64,000 nucleotides of DNA from the NCBI GenBank assembly GCA_018195615.1, contig JAGTPG010000002.1:5945501-6009500 (forward strand), read 5' to 3'. The notes under the pieces are model-generated. The model did no database searches. It had not been told where the DNA came from and saw only the letters and a program-made list of their open reading frames with translations. This document shows, piece after piece, positions 16,730 through 26,891 of the stretch. The DNA is from Streptomyces tuirus (lineage in GTDB: Bacteria > Actinomycetota > Actinomycetes > Streptomycetales > Streptomycetaceae). How positions within the stretch are numbered: position 1 is the first letter of the stretch; every line of letters starts with the position of its first letter. Position numbers and translations under genes: made by a program.

Positions 16730-18596
16730 GTGAATCAGATGCAGGGCCAGCTCGTCGCGGGCCGCTACCGGCTCGCCGACTCCATCGGCAGCGGCGGCAT
16801 GGGCCGGGTGTGGCGCGCCCATGACGAGGTGCTGCACCGGTCCGTCGCCATCAAGGAGTTGACGGCAGCCCTCTACGTGTCCGAGAGCGAGCAGGCCATC
16901 CTGCTGGCACGTACCCGGGCGGAGGCGCGGGCCGCCGCGCGGATCAACCACTCCGCCGTCGTCACCGTGCACGACGTGCTGGAGCACGACGGCCGCCCGT
17001 GGATCGTGATGGAGCTGGTCGAGGGCCGCTCGCTGGCCGACGCGGTCAAGGAGGAGGGGCGCGTCGAGCCGCGCGAGGCGGCGCGCATCGGCCTCTGGGT
17101 GCTGCGGGCCCTGCGCGCCGCGCACACCGCCGGCGTACTGCACCGCGACGTCAAGCCGGGCAACGTCCTCCTCGGCCGGGACGGACGCGTCCTGCTCACC
17201 GACTTCGGCATCGCCCAGATCGAGGGCGACACGACCATCACCCGGACCGGAGAGGTCGTCGGCTCGGTCGACTATCTGGCGCCCGAGCGGGTGCGCGGCC
17301 ACGACCCGGGCCCGTCCTCCGACCTGTGGGCGCTCGCCGCGACGCTCTACACGGCGGTCGAGGGCCGCTCGCCGTTCCGCCGCACCACACCGCTGACCAC
17401 CATGCAGGCCGTGGTCGAGGAGGAAGCCGCCGACCCGCAGAACGCCGGTCCGCTCGCGCCCGTCATCACCGCCCTGCTGCGCAAGGATCCGGCCACCCGG
17501 CCCGACGCGTCCGAGGCCGAGCAGATGCTCGCCGAGGCGGCGGAGGGACGGCGGCCCAGCGGGGCGCAGGCGTATGTGCCGACGCAGTACGGGGGCACGT
17601 ACCGGGACGTCCGCAGCGGCGCGGGCACGGTCGGTACTGGACCGGTCGGTACTGGACCGGTCGGTTCCGCACCGGTCGGCGCCGGCCCGGTCGGCACCGG
17701 CTCGGGATCGCACACCCGTACGCCGCTCCCGCCCCTGGTCGGCACACCGGCCGGTGGGACGCCTACGGCCGGTGACCGTCCGGTCGGCACCCCGACCTCC
17801 TCGGGCCCCGGGCCCGGGACGACCGGCCCCACCACGGTCGGCCCGACGGCGACGGGCGCGCAACCGGCGGGTTCGAGCCGGCGCCGCCGGCTCCGGTCCT
17901 TGGCCCTGGTCGTCGCGCTCGCGGCCATCATCGGCGGCGGCACCGCGGTGGTGCTCCAGCAGTTCGGCCAGGACCGTCAGACGCAGGGCAGCTCCGTCGG
18001 CTCGCCCGGTCCGAAGAGCACGCAGCAGCCGGGGGATCGGTTCCCGCCAGCTGGGTCCGCCACGACGACCCCGCGGGTTTCAGCCTCTACCTGCCCAAGG
18101 GCTGGAAGCGCAAGGTCTTCGACCTGCAGGGCGAGCTCAAGCAGATCGACTACACGCCCGACGGCGGCCGGCACTTCGTCCGGATCGCCGTCGACACCTC
18201 CCCGACTTCGCCGACCCGTACAACCACCAGCTCGACCTGGAACAGCAGCTCCAGCGGCTGGTCGACTACAAGCGGGTCTCCCTGGAGCGCAACGTCTACC
18301 GTGACCGGGACGGCGCGCTGTGGGAGTACACCTGGACCGCACAGGCGAAGGACACGAAGTTCCCCGGTCCGCGCCGGGCCATCGAGGAGACGTACGTCGC
18401 CCGCGACGGCACCGAGTACGCGCTCTACATGTCGTCGCCCGTGCAGGACTGGGCCAAGGCGCGCAAGCAGTTCACGTCGCTGCTGCAGGGCTGGCACGAG
18501 AAGACCCCTGACGCGGCGGGACTCCTGACGAGGGGCCGTGTGTTTCGGCCACCCGGACGTCGCCGTCCCGGAGCCGATCCGTCCGGTGGGGCATGA
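16730..18596 (+). CDS. Ser/Thr protein kinase with extracytoplasmic domain (kinase 3; frameshifted as sequenced)
   Basis: An active-looking kinase domain: GSGGMGRVW, VAIKEL, HRDVKPGNV, LTDFGIAQ. It is followed by a linker containing VGTGPVG-type repeats, a membrane helix (LALVVALAAIIGGGTAVVL) and an outer domain (GFSLYLPKGWKRKVF...) related to those of its two upstream neighbours. Single-base losses at the G-run 18031-18035 and C-run 18200-18203 must be repaired. A third, in the C-run 18505-18508, would end the protein at TGA near 18510 instead of 18596, so the C-terminus is uncertain. The start is uncertain too: GTG 16730 has GCGGGG upstream, and ATG 16739 is close by. Confidence 0.9.
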
Positions 18597-18603
18597 TTGC
18601 CGC

Positions 18604-19803
18604 ATGGGGACCGAGGGGCACAACACGCGTGTCATCGCGGGCCGCTACCGGCTCGAGGCGAGGCTCGGGCGCGGTGGCATGGGCGTGGTGTGGCGGGCGA
18701 CCGACCAGCTGCTCGGCCGGGGCGTGGCCGTCAAGGAGCTCCCCTTCGACGAGACGCTCTCCGCGGCGGACGCGCGCCGGCAGCGGGACCGTACGCTGCG
18801 CGAGGCACGGGCGGTCGCCCAGCTGAGCCATCCGCACATCATCGTCGTCCATGACGTCGTCGAGGACGACGAACGCCCGTACATCGTCATGGAGTTGATC
18901 GAGGGCGGCTCGCTCGCCGACCGTATCGCCGGCCGTGGCCCGGTGGGCGCCGTCGAGGCCGCCCGCATCGCCGTCGACCTGCTCGGCGCGCTGCGTGCCG
19001 CGCACGCCGCCGGGGTCCTGCACCGCGATCTCAAGCCCGACAACGTGCTGCTGGAGGCCGGCACCGACCGGGTCGTCCTCACCGACTTCGGCATCGCCCA
19101 GGTCGCCGGCGCCCCCACGCTCACCGAGAACGGCTCCTTCGTCGGCTCGCCCGAGTACACCGCGCCCGAGCGGATGTCCGGGGCCAGGACCGGGCCCGAG
19201 TCCGACCTGTGGTCGCTGGGCGCGCTGATGTGCGCGGCCCTCAGCGGTGAGTCGCCGTTCCACCGCGACTCGCTGGGCGGCATCCTGCACGCGGTCGTCG
19301 TCGGCGACATCCAGCCACCCGCCCAGGCCGCACCGCTCCTGCCCGTCGTACAGGGCCTGCTGGAACGCGACCCGGACCGGCGGCTGGACGCGGACCGGGC
19401 GGAACGGATGCTGCGGGCGTTCCTCGACACGGGGCGTACGCCGCAGGCCCCGCCGCCCGGGTTCGCGCCGGTGGAGCGGGACGCGCCGCGCGGACGGCCG
19501 CAGGAGTTCAGCGACCGCGAGCCGCCGGTGTCACCGGCGGACGGGCCCGGCCCGGACCGACAGGACGAGCCCTTTCTCCGGCAGCCCACGCGGCGGGTGC
19601 TCGTGGCCGCGCTGCTGGTCGCCGCGATGGCCGGGGCCGGTGTGTCGGCGGCGGCGCTGCTCATGGACGAGGGCGGCGGGGACGGCGGCCGTACGCCGAA
19701 GAGTTCGGCACCGAAGACGCCCACGGCCGGACCGTCCGCCCGCAGCACACGCACTCCGAGCACTCCCGCACCCACGAGCGTCAACGGCTCGGCCTCGCCC
19801 TGA
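18604..19803 (+). CDS. Ser/Thr protein kinase with minimal external tail (kinase 4)
   Basis: 399 residues. The kinase domain (about 10-275) has GRGGMGVVW, VAVKELPF, HRDLKPDNV and LTDFGIAQ. A charged Pro-rich linker leads to a membrane helix (VLVAALLVAAMAGAGVSAAALL, about residues 335-356) and a short Ser/Thr/Pro tail of about 40 residues. Unlike its neighbours it has no folded outer domain, so any signal must come through the membrane, the linker or a partner. ATG 18604 starts it, close behind kinase 3, suggesting co-transcription. Confidence 0.95.
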   Translation: MGTEGHNTRVIAGRYRLEARLGRGGMGVVWRATDQLLGRGVAVKELPFDETLSAADARRQRDRTLREARAVAQLSHPHIIVVHDVVEDDERPYIVMELIEGGSLADRIAGRGPVGAVEAARIAVDLLGALRAAHAAGVLHRDLKPDNVLLEAGTDRVVLTDFGIAQVAGAPTLTENGSFVGSPEYTAPERMSGARTGPESDLWSLGALMCAALSGESPFHRDSLGGILHAVVVGDIQPPAQAAPLLPVVQGLLERDPDRRLDADRAERMLRAFLDTGRTPQAPPPGFAPVERDAPRGRPQEFSDREPPVSPADGPGPDRQDEPFLRQPTRRVLVAALLVAAMAGAGVSAAALLMDEGGGDGGRTPKSSAPKTPTAGPSARSTRTPSTPAPTSVNGSASP

Positions 19804-19884
19804 GACGGCGTACTGGTCACGGGTCTGTGACCGGTGCGCATCCGTGCTGGATACGCAAGCGCTTGGCGCGATATGGATGAACCC

Positions 19885-21560
19885 ATGAGCGACGATGGGG
19901 AGCCCGATCCGGGGCTGACGAGCCAACGAGTTTCGCCTTGCAACCACCTGGCCCACCGGCGCCCGTACCGGGCAACCCGTACGCGACACCCACCCAGGTC
20001 GTGCCGCCCCGGTCGGCCGCAGCGGCGTCAGCAGCGGCAACGGCGGCAACGGCGTCAGCGGCGCAGGCCCCCGGGGCCGGGCGGCTCATCGCCGGGCGTT
20101 ACCGGCTGATCGCCAAGCTCGGACACGGCGGTATGGGCACGGTGTGGCGGGCCAAGGACGAGACGGTGGACCGGGAGGTCGCCGTCAAGGAGCCCCGCGT
20201 ACCGGAGAGCCTTCCCGAACGCGAACGCGCCAACGCCTTCGAGCGGATGCGCCGCGAGGCGCGCGCCGCGGCCCGGCTCGACCATCCGGCGGTGGTCGAC
20301 GTCCACGACGTCGCGGTCGTGGAGGGGCAGCCCTGGATCGTCATGGAGCTCGTGCACGGCCGTTCGCTGGGCGACGCGCTCCAGGAGGGCACCCTGTCCG
20401 CGCGCGAGGCGGCCAGGATCGGTCTGGAGGTGCTCGGCGCGCTGGAGGCCGCACACGCGGCGGGCATCCTGCACCGGGACGTGAAACCGGACAACGTGCT
20501 GCTCGGCCGCTACGACCGGGTCGTCCTCACCGACTTCGGCATCGCCCAGATCGAGGGCGAGACCAGCCTGACCGACACCGGCGGCTTCGTCGGCTCGCCC
20601 GAGTACATCGCGCCGGAGCGGGTGCTGGGCCAGCGCCCGGGGCCGGCCAGTGACCTGTGGTCCCTGGGCGTGGTGCTGTACGCGGCGACGGAGGGCGTCT
20701 CGCCGTTCCGCCGCAGCAACACCCCCGCCACACTCCAGTCCGTCCTCAACGCCGCACCCGCACCGCCCGCAGCCCAGGGCCCGCTCGCCGAGGTCATCAC
20801 GGGCCTGCTGCACAAGGACCCGGCGCACCGTCCGAACGCCGCCCAGGTGCGGGCCCGGCTTCAGGCGGCGGCGAACCCGCCCGCCGCCCGGCCCACGGAG
20901 GTCGTCCAGGTGACGGGCCGGGGCGGCGCGGGTGACCGCGGGCTCCGGCTCGGCCGCAAGGCCTGGACGGGACTCGGCGCGGTGGTCGTCGCGGCGGCGG
21001 TGGCGGCGTACCTGGTGATCGCGAACCCGTTCGCCGGGCCGCTGCCCGACGGCTGGACGGCCAAGCAGGAGAAGGACCTCGCCGCGTCGCTCGCGGTCCC
21101 CGACGGCTACCAGCGGACCGTGCCCGACCGGGAGACGGACCAGGGGCACTGGGTCAGGTACACCGACTGGAGCGGCAGCATCTGGATCGGCCTGGCCCTC
21201 GACAAGAAGGCGGAGGACACCGGAAGCACCATCACGGGTTCCGCGGCCGCCGAGATGTACGACGACGACACCCGGTTCAAGGACAGCGGCAACTACGACC
21301 TGGACATGCCGAAGAACCCGAGGACCAGCCCCAAGGAGACCACCTACCGGGGCGAGAAGGCCGCCGAGACCACGGTCGTCTACGACACCGACGACAACGA
21401 CGCCCCCCGCCCCCGCGAGCTGAGGATCCTCTACTACAAGGCCGCCGGCGGCGACATGTACAAGCTCACGGTGAGCTACCCGGGCAAGGGCGACTTCACC
21501 GACCGCGGACGTGAGGTGGCGAGGACGGCGATCGCGAACCTGGACATCGACGGAACCTGA
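19885..21560 (+). CDS. Ser/Thr protein kinase with extracytoplasmic domain (kinase 5; N-terminal frame uncertain)
   Basis: The kinase domain has GHGGMGTVW, VAVKEPRV, HRDVKPDNV and LTDFGIAQ. A membrane helix (GAVVVAAAVAAYLVIAN) leads to an outer domain of about 170 residues (DLAASLAVPDGYQRTVPDRE...). The N-terminus is an Ala/Pro-rich tail. The open frame as read starts at TTG 19938 without a ribosome site. An ATG at 19885 opens one frame over and joins it if one base is missing near 19920-19935, as happens repeatedly in this sequence. I give the longer span; the start is uncertain by about 18 residues. Confidence 0.88.
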
Positions 21561-21632
21561 ACGGCCGGGGCCCTCGCCCTCCGGCAACCGCCCGCGTCGA
21601 CAAGCGCCTGCCCCGCAGGGTACTGATGGGGC

Positions 21633-23225
21633 ATGAGCAACGACGGGGGCGGGACAGGCTCCGACTGGGGCCGGCTGGTCGGCGGGCGCTACCGGCTGAT
21701 CGAGCGGATCGGCTCCGGCGTGACGGGCACCGTCTGGCGGGCCCGCGACGAACTCGCCCAGCGCGAAGTCGCCGTCAAGCAGCCCCGGTTGCCGGGCGAC
21801 CCGGACGACGAGAGCTACCGGCGGGCCGCCCACCGGCTCCACCGCGAGGCCCGGGCCGCCGCCCGTGTCGACCACCCCGCCGCCGTCACCATCCATGACG
21901 TGGTCGTCGAGGCGGAGCAGCCGGACGGACGCGACGGCCCGGAGGCGGGCCTGGAGGCGGTCGCCACGCTCGACCAACTGCCCTGGATCGTCATGGAGTC
22001 GGTGCCGGGCGAGTCCCTGCACGACGTGCTCGGGCGCGGTCCGGTCGAGGCGCGCGATGCCGCCCGGATCGGCCTCGCCGTCCTGGGCGCCCTGCGTGCC
22101 GCGCACTCCGTCGGCATAGTGCACCGGGACGTGAAACCGGCCAACGTGCTGCTCGGCCCGCACCACCGCGTCGTCCTCACCGACTTCGGCATCGCCCATG
22201 CGCCGGGGGAGGAATCCCTCGCCTCCGGCGGGGAGCTCGCCGGCTCGCCGGAGTTCGTCGCCCCCGAGCGGTTGTCCGGCCGTATCGCCGGGCCCGCCTC
22301 CGACCTGTGGTCCCTGGGCGTCCTGCTGTACGCCGCCGTCGAGGGCTCGTCCCCGTTCCGCCGTACGACGCCGCGGGCCACGCTCACCGCGATCCTCACC
22401 GCCGAGCCGCCCGAACCGAAGCAGGCCGGACCGCTCGGACCGCTGATCGCACGGCTGTTGGTGCGGGACCCCGAGGAGCGGCCGGACGCGGAGGAGGTCG
22501 CGAAGGAACTGGAAGCGGTGGCGGGGCCGGCGACGGCCGAAGAACCTCAGGATGCCGAGCGTCCACGGGAGTTCGCGGAAGACACCGGCACGGAACGCCC
22601 TGAAGAGGCCGCGGAACCCCCGGAGGCCGATCCGGCGGCACGGCACGACCCGACAGCCCCCAAACGCCACAGCCTTTTCCGCCCCGCACCCCTCGCCCTG
22701 CTCAGCGCACTGCTCGTCGGCGGCATAGGCACCGCCACCCACCTCGCCGACGCCAGCAGCGCGGACACCGCCGAACAGGCCGCCGAGGCAACGGACGCCT
22801 GGATCCCGCATCCCCAGCCGGACATGGCGGCCGTACTCCACCTCCCGCGCCACTACCGCCCGCTCGACAGGACCGGCAGCGCGACCGACCAGCCCCGCAC
22901 GGCGCTCTACGGTGACGAACGCGGGGGCACGGTCCAGGTCCGCCTCCTGGTGTGGGACAAGGCGCCCGGCTCGCCGATGGACCAGGCCCGGGAGGCGCAC
23001 ACGCGGTCCACCCGCACCACCGTCCAGGGCTACGAAGCCGCCCTCGCCGACACCACGTACGACCGTGCCGGAGCCCTCAGGCGGGTCATGCGCCTGGTGA
23101 TCCGCACCGACGACGACCGCATGTACGAACTGCGCGTCGACATGCCCAAGGGCACGCCGGAGGAGAGGGAAGGCACCTCGGTGTTCCAGGGCGCCCGGGA
23201 CCGGCTCGGGATCGTAGAAGGCTGA
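21633..23225 (+). CDS. Ser/Thr protein kinase with extracytoplasmic domain (kinase 6)
   Basis: 530 residues. The Gly-rich loop is altered (GSGVTGTVW), but VAVKQPRL, HRDVKPANV and LTDFGIAHA are intact, so activity is expected. An extra acidic insertion (EAEQPDGRDGPEAGLE) sits in the N-lobe. After an acidic linker come a hydrophobic segment (LALLSALLVGGIGTATHLA) and an outer domain of about 130 residues that differs from those of kinases 1-3 but shares spacing with kinase 5. It is the last of the six-gene run, 72 bp after kinase 5. Confidence 0.94.
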   Translation: MSNDGGGTGSDWGRLVGGRYRLIERIGSGVTGTVWRARDELAQREVAVKQPRLPGDPDDESYRRAAHRLHREARAAARVDHPAAVTIHDVVVEAEQPDGRDGPEAGLEAVATLDQLPWIVMESVPGESLHDVLGRGPVEARDAARIGLAVLGALRAAHSVGIVHRDVKPANVLLGPHHRVVLTDFGIAHAPGEESLASGGELAGSPEFVAPERLSGRIAGPASDLWSLGVLLYAAVEGSSPFRRTTPRATLTAILTAEPPEPKQAGPLGPLIARLLVRDPEERPDAEEVAKELEAVAGPATAEEPQDAERPREFAEDTGTERPEEAAEPPEADPAARHDPTAPKRHSLFRPAPLALLSALLVGGIGTATHLADASSADTAEQAAEATDAWIPHPQPDMAAVLHLPRHYRPLDRTGSATDQPRTALYGDERGGTVQVRLLVWDKAPGSPMDQAREAHTRSTRTTVQGYEAALADTTYDRAGALRRVMRLVIRTDDDRMYELRVDMPKGTPEEREGTSVFQGARDRLGIVEG

Positions 23226-23362
23226 ATCACACCGACTGGTCACCGAACAACGCCCTGATCAGGCCATTCATTGCCAGCAGCCACTGGCGGCGTGTGTGCA
23301 CTCGGTGAAGCCGTATTACCGACGGGTACCCAAAGGCCCCGCCGAGGCATACCCTGCGCCTC

Positions 23363-24991
23363 ATGACGGACGCGCACGCCCCGGAGAAGCCCGGCACGGC
23401 ACAGACCGGCACGAACCCCCTCGCCCCCGCCCCTCAGGGCGCCCGCACCGCCGCCGACGTGGTCACCCCCGAGCTGGTCGCCCAGCTCACCAAGGGCGTG
23501 GTCGGCTCCGGACGGACGGCCAACCACACGCCGTTCAGCGGTGAGAAGCTGGCCGACCTCCCCGAGTCGACGCCCGAGGACGTGGTGGAGGCCTTCGAAC
23601 TGGCCCGCGCCGCCCAGGCCGTGTGGGCGCAGACCCCCGTGCGGCAGCGCGCCGCCGTCCTGCTCCGCTTCCATGACCTGGTGCTGGAGCGCCAGGCCGA
23701 GGTGCTCGACCTGATCCAGCTGGAGACCGGCAAGGCCCGGCTGCACGCCCATGAGGAGGTCCAGGCCGTGGCGGTCGCCGCCCGGCACTACGGCCGCAAG
23801 GCTCCGGCCTACCTCCGGCCGAAGCGGCACGCCGGCGCCATGCCGACCCTCACCAAGGTCACCGAGCTGCGCCACCCCCGCGGTGTCGTCGGCCAGATCG
23901 CCCCCTGGAACTACCCGCTGGAGCTGTCGGTCGGCGACGCGCTCCCGGCCTTCGTCGCGGGCAACGCGGTCGTCATGAAGCCGGACACCGAGACCTGCCT
24001 CACCGCCCTCTGGGCCCGCGACCTGCTCATCGAGGCCGGCCTGCCCGCCGACGTCTTCCAGGTCGTGCTCGGCGACGGCCCGGTCGTCGGCCCCGAGGTC
24101 GTGCGGCACGCCGACTACGTCTCCTTCACCGGCTCCACCCGCACCGGCCGCGAGGTCGCCCAGGGCGCCGCCGCCCGCCTCGTCGGCGTCTCGCTCGAAC
24201 TCGGCGGCAAGAACGCCATGCTGGTCCTGGAGGACGCCGACATCGACAAGGCCGCGGCCGGCGCCGTGCGCGCCTGCTTCTCCTCCGCCGGCCAGCTCTG
24301 CATCTCCATCGAGCGGCTGTACGTCCACGAGTCGATCGCGGACGCCTTCCTGGAGCGCTTCGCCGCCCGTACGAAGGCCATGCGCCTCGGCACGTCCCTC
24401 GCGTACGGCGCCGACATGGGCTCCCTGGTCGGCGAACGCCAGTTGGAGACCGTCACACGGCATGTGGAAGAGGCGGTGGCCAAGGGCGCGAAGGTCGTCG
24501 CCGGCGGTGTGGCCCGCCCGGACATCGGCCCCTACTTCTTCGAGCCCACCATCCTCGACGGCGTCGCGACGGACATGTCCGTCTGCGCGGAGGAGACCTT
24601 CGGCCCGGTCGTCTCGGTCTACCGCTTCACGAGCGAGGACGAGGTGATCGAGCGCGCCAACGCCACGGCGTACGGCCTGAACTCCTCGGTGTGGACCAGG
24701 AACGGCCGCCGCGGCCAGGAGGTCGCCGCCCGCCTGCGCACCGGCACGGTCAACATCAACGAGGGCTACGCCCCCGCCTACGGCAGCGTCCAGTCCCCCA
24801 TGGGCGGCATGAAGGACTCCGGCCTCGGCCGCCGCCACGGCTCCGAGGGCATCCTCAAGTACACGGAGGCCCAGACGGTCGCCCACCAGCGCGTGCTCCC
24901 CATGGCCCCTTCCCTGGGCATGGACGACGAGAAGTACGCCCAGTTCATGAGCCGCAGCCTGCGCCTGATGAAGGCGTTCAGGTTCCGCTAA
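23363..24991 (+). CDS. succinate-semialdehyde dehydrogenase (NADP+)-type aldehyde dehydrogenase
   Basis: A 542-residue aldehyde dehydrogenase. Cofactor-binding and catalytic motifs are visible: APWNYPLEL near residue 180, FTGSTRTGREVA, catalytic Glu in VSLELGGKN and the nucleophile Cys in SSAGQLCISIERLYV. It most resembles actinobacterial GabD2-type enzymes, which oxidise succinic semialdehyde to succinate. The substrate is inferred from similarity; other aldehydes are possible. It starts at ATG 23363 and is followed after 36 bp by the GMC-type oxidoreductase, so the two are likely an operon. Confidence 0.9.
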   Translation: MTDAHAPEKPGTAQTGTNPLAPAPQGARTAADVVTPELVAQLTKGVVGSGRTANHTPFSGEKLADLPESTPEDVVEAFELARAAQAVWAQTPVRQRAAVLLRFHDLVLERQAEVLDLIQLETGKARLHAHEEVQAVAVAARHYGRKAPAYLRPKRHAGAMPTLTKVTELRHPRGVVGQIAPWNYPLELSVGDALPAFVAGNAVVMKPDTETCLTALWARDLLIEAGLPADVFQVVLGDGPVVGPEVVRHADYVSFTGSTRTGREVAQGAAARLVGVSLELGGKNAMLVLEDADIDKAAAGAVRACFSSAGQLCISIERLYVHESIADAFLERFAARTKAMRLGTSLAYGADMGSLVGERQLETVTRHVEEAVAKGAKVVAGGVARPDIGPYFFEPTILDGVATDMSVCAEETFGPVVSVYRFTSEDEVIERANATAYGLNSSVWTRNGRRGQEVAARLRTGTVNINEGYAPAYGSVQSPMGGMKDSGLGRRHGSEGILKYTEAQTVAHQRVLPMAPSLGMDDEKYAQFMSRSLRLMKAFRFR

Positions 24992-25027
24992 ACCACCCGC
25001 ACGGCACACTCGAAGGGGAGACGGCAC

Positions 25028-26815
25028 GTGCCTCAGGACGCTTACGACTACGACGTCATCGTCGTGGGTTCCGGATTCGGCGGCTCGGTGACCGCCCTGC
25101 GCCTCACCGAGAAGGGCTACCGCGTAGGCGTCCTGGAGGCCGGCCGCCGCTTCACCCGCGAGACCCTCCCCAAGAACTCCTGGGACCTCAAGAACTACCT
25201 CTGGGCCCCGAAACTCGGCATGTACGGCATCCAGCGCATCCACCTGCTCGGCAATGTCATGGTCCTGGCGGGCGCGGGCGTGGGCGGCGGCTCGCTCAAC
25301 TACGCCAACACCCTGTACGTACCGCCGAAGCCGTTCTTCGAGGACCCGCAGTGGCGTGACATCACCGACTGGCAGGAGGAGCTGAAGCCGTACTACGACC
25401 AGGCCCGCCGCATGCTGGGCGTACGGCTCAACCCGACCATGACCCCCTCGGACGTCCACCTGAAGGCCGCCGCGGAGCGGATGGGCTGCGGCGACTCCTT
25501 CCACCTCGCTCCCGTCGGCGTCTTCTTCGGCGACGGCGAGGACGCCGACGGCACGGCGAAGGCGAAGCCGGGCCAGGAGGTGCCCGACCCGTACTTCGGC
25601 GGGGCGGGGCCGTCCCGCAGGGCCTGCGCGGAGTGCGGCGAGTGCATGACCGGCTGCCGGCACGGCGCGAAGAACACCCTCAACGAGAACTACCTGTACC
25701 TCGCCGAGAAGGCCGGCGCGGTCGTCCACCCCCTGACGACGGTCGTCTCGGTCACCGACGACTCGCGCGGCGGGTACGCGGTCGCCACCCTCCCCACCGA
25801 CGACCGCCGCAAGGCGAAGGGCCGGACCTACACCGCCCGCGAGGTCGTCCTCGCCGCCGGCACGTACGGCACGCAGACGCTGCTGCACCGTATGAAGACG
25901 GGCGGCCAGCTGCCGTACATATCGGACAAGCTGGGTGAGCTGACCCGCACCAACTCCGAGGCCCTGGTCGGCGCCCAGACGGACGACCGGCGCTACCGCA
26001 AGGCCCACGGCGCACCGAAGGCCGACTTCACCCGGGGCGTGGCCATCACGTCCTCGATCCACCCCGACGAGAACACCCACATCGAGCCCGTCCGCTACGG
26101 CAAGGGCTCCAACTCGATGGGCGGCCTGTCCATCCTCCAGGTCCCCTACGCCGGCAGCGGCACGGGCACCTCACGGGTCCTGGGCTTCCTCGCCCACGCG
26201 GCGCAGCACCCCTGGCTGGTGCTGCGTTCCCTGTCCAACCGCCGCTGGTCGGAGCGGACCATCATCGGCCTGGTGATGCAGTCGCTGGACAACTCCCTGA
26301 CGACGTACCTGAAACCGTCGGGCGCCGGCCGCGGCCTGCTCACCGCCCGCCAGGGCCACGGCGCCCCGAACCCCAAGCAGATCAAGGCCGCCACCGAGAG
26401 CGCGTCGGCACTGGCCGCCGAAATCAACGGCTTCGCGGGCTCCAACGTCGGCGAACTGATGGGCACCCCGCTCACCGCGCACTTCCTGGGCGGCTGTCCG
26501 ATCGGCGCCTCCCGCGAGACCGGCGTGATCGATCCGTACCACCGCCTCTACGGCCACCCCGGCATCTCCGTCGTCGACGGCGCCGCGGTCTCCGCCAACC
26601 TGGGCGTCAACCCGTCCCTCACCATCACCGCCCAGGCAGAGCGGGCGATGTCGTTCTGGCCCAACAAGGGCGAGCCCGACCCGCGGCCCGAGCAGAGCGC
26701 GGCCTACGAGCGTCTCCAGCCGGTGGAGCCCAAGTCCCCGGCGGTCCCGGCGGACGCTTTCGGCGCGCTGCGGCTGCCGTTCCTGGGAGTGCCGGCGGTG
26801 CCGCCGCAGAAGTAG
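25028..26815 (+). CDS. GMC-family FAD oxidoreductase, ChoD-like
   Basis: A 595-residue FAD enzyme. The N-terminus has VIVVGSGFGGSVTALRL, a second motif is GAGVGGGSLNYANTLY, and the C-terminus has the GMC signature (HFLGGCPIG; GISVVDGAAVSANLGVNPSL). It corresponds to M. tuberculosis ChoD, which lies between guaB3 and guaA just as here; cholesterol-oxidase activity for that group is debated. An unusual cysteine cluster, C200, C203, C206 and C210 (CAECGECMTGC), has ferredoxin-like spacing. GTG 25028 has AGGGGAG upstream. It lies 36 bp behind the aldehyde dehydrogenase and is closed by a strong terminator. Confidence 0.88.
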   Translation: MPQDAYDYDVIVVGSGFGGSVTALRLTEKGYRVGVLEAGRRFTRETLPKNSWDLKNYLWAPKLGMYGIQRIHLLGNVMVLAGAGVGGGSLNYANTLYVPPKPFFEDPQWRDITDWQEELKPYYDQARRMLGVRLNPTMTPSDVHLKAAAERMGCGDSFHLAPVGVFFGDGEDADGTAKAKPGQEVPDPYFGGAGPSRRACAECGECMTGCRHGAKNTLNENYLYLAEKAGAVVHPLTTVVSVTDDSRGGYAVATLPTDDRRKAKGRTYTAREVVLAAGTYGTQTLLHRMKTGGQLPYISDKLGELTRTNSEALVGAQTDDRRYRKAHGAPKADFTRGVAITSSIHPDENTHIEPVRYGKGSNSMGGLSILQVPYAGSGTGTSRVLGFLAHAAQHPWLVLRSLSNRRWSERTIIGLVMQSLDNSLTTYLKPSGAGRGLLTARQGHGAPNPKQIKAATESASALAAEINGFAGSNVGELMGTPLTAHFLGGCPIGASRETGVIDPYHRLYGHPGISVVDGAAVSANLGVNPSLTITAQAERAMSFWPNKGEPDPRPEQSAAYERLQPVEPKSPAVPADAFGALRLPFLGVPAVPPQK

Positions 26816-26862
26816 CAGAAGAGGGACCTGCGCCCCCTCCGAGCGCAGGTCCCTCTTCTGCT
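26814..26862 (+). terminator. bidirectional 20-bp perfect hairpin terminator
   Basis: Bases 26814-26833 pair without mismatch with 26843-26862 around a 9-nt loop. It starts inside the stop codon of the oxidoreductase gene and lies 29 bp from the end of the convergent surface-protein gene, so it serves both. Confidence 0.92.
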
Positions 26863-26891
26863 TGGTGCAACGGCCCGTCGGCCGCTATGGC

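Noticed and set aside
20055..23243. 1062-codon minus-strand open frame across kinases 5 and 6
   Set aside because: Antisense shadow of clear kinase genes; composition rich in His/Arg/Asp with no motif.
23240..26080. 946-codon minus-strand open frame across the aldehyde dehydrogenase and oxidoreductase
   Set aside because: Antisense shadow; both sense genes have full catalytic motifs.
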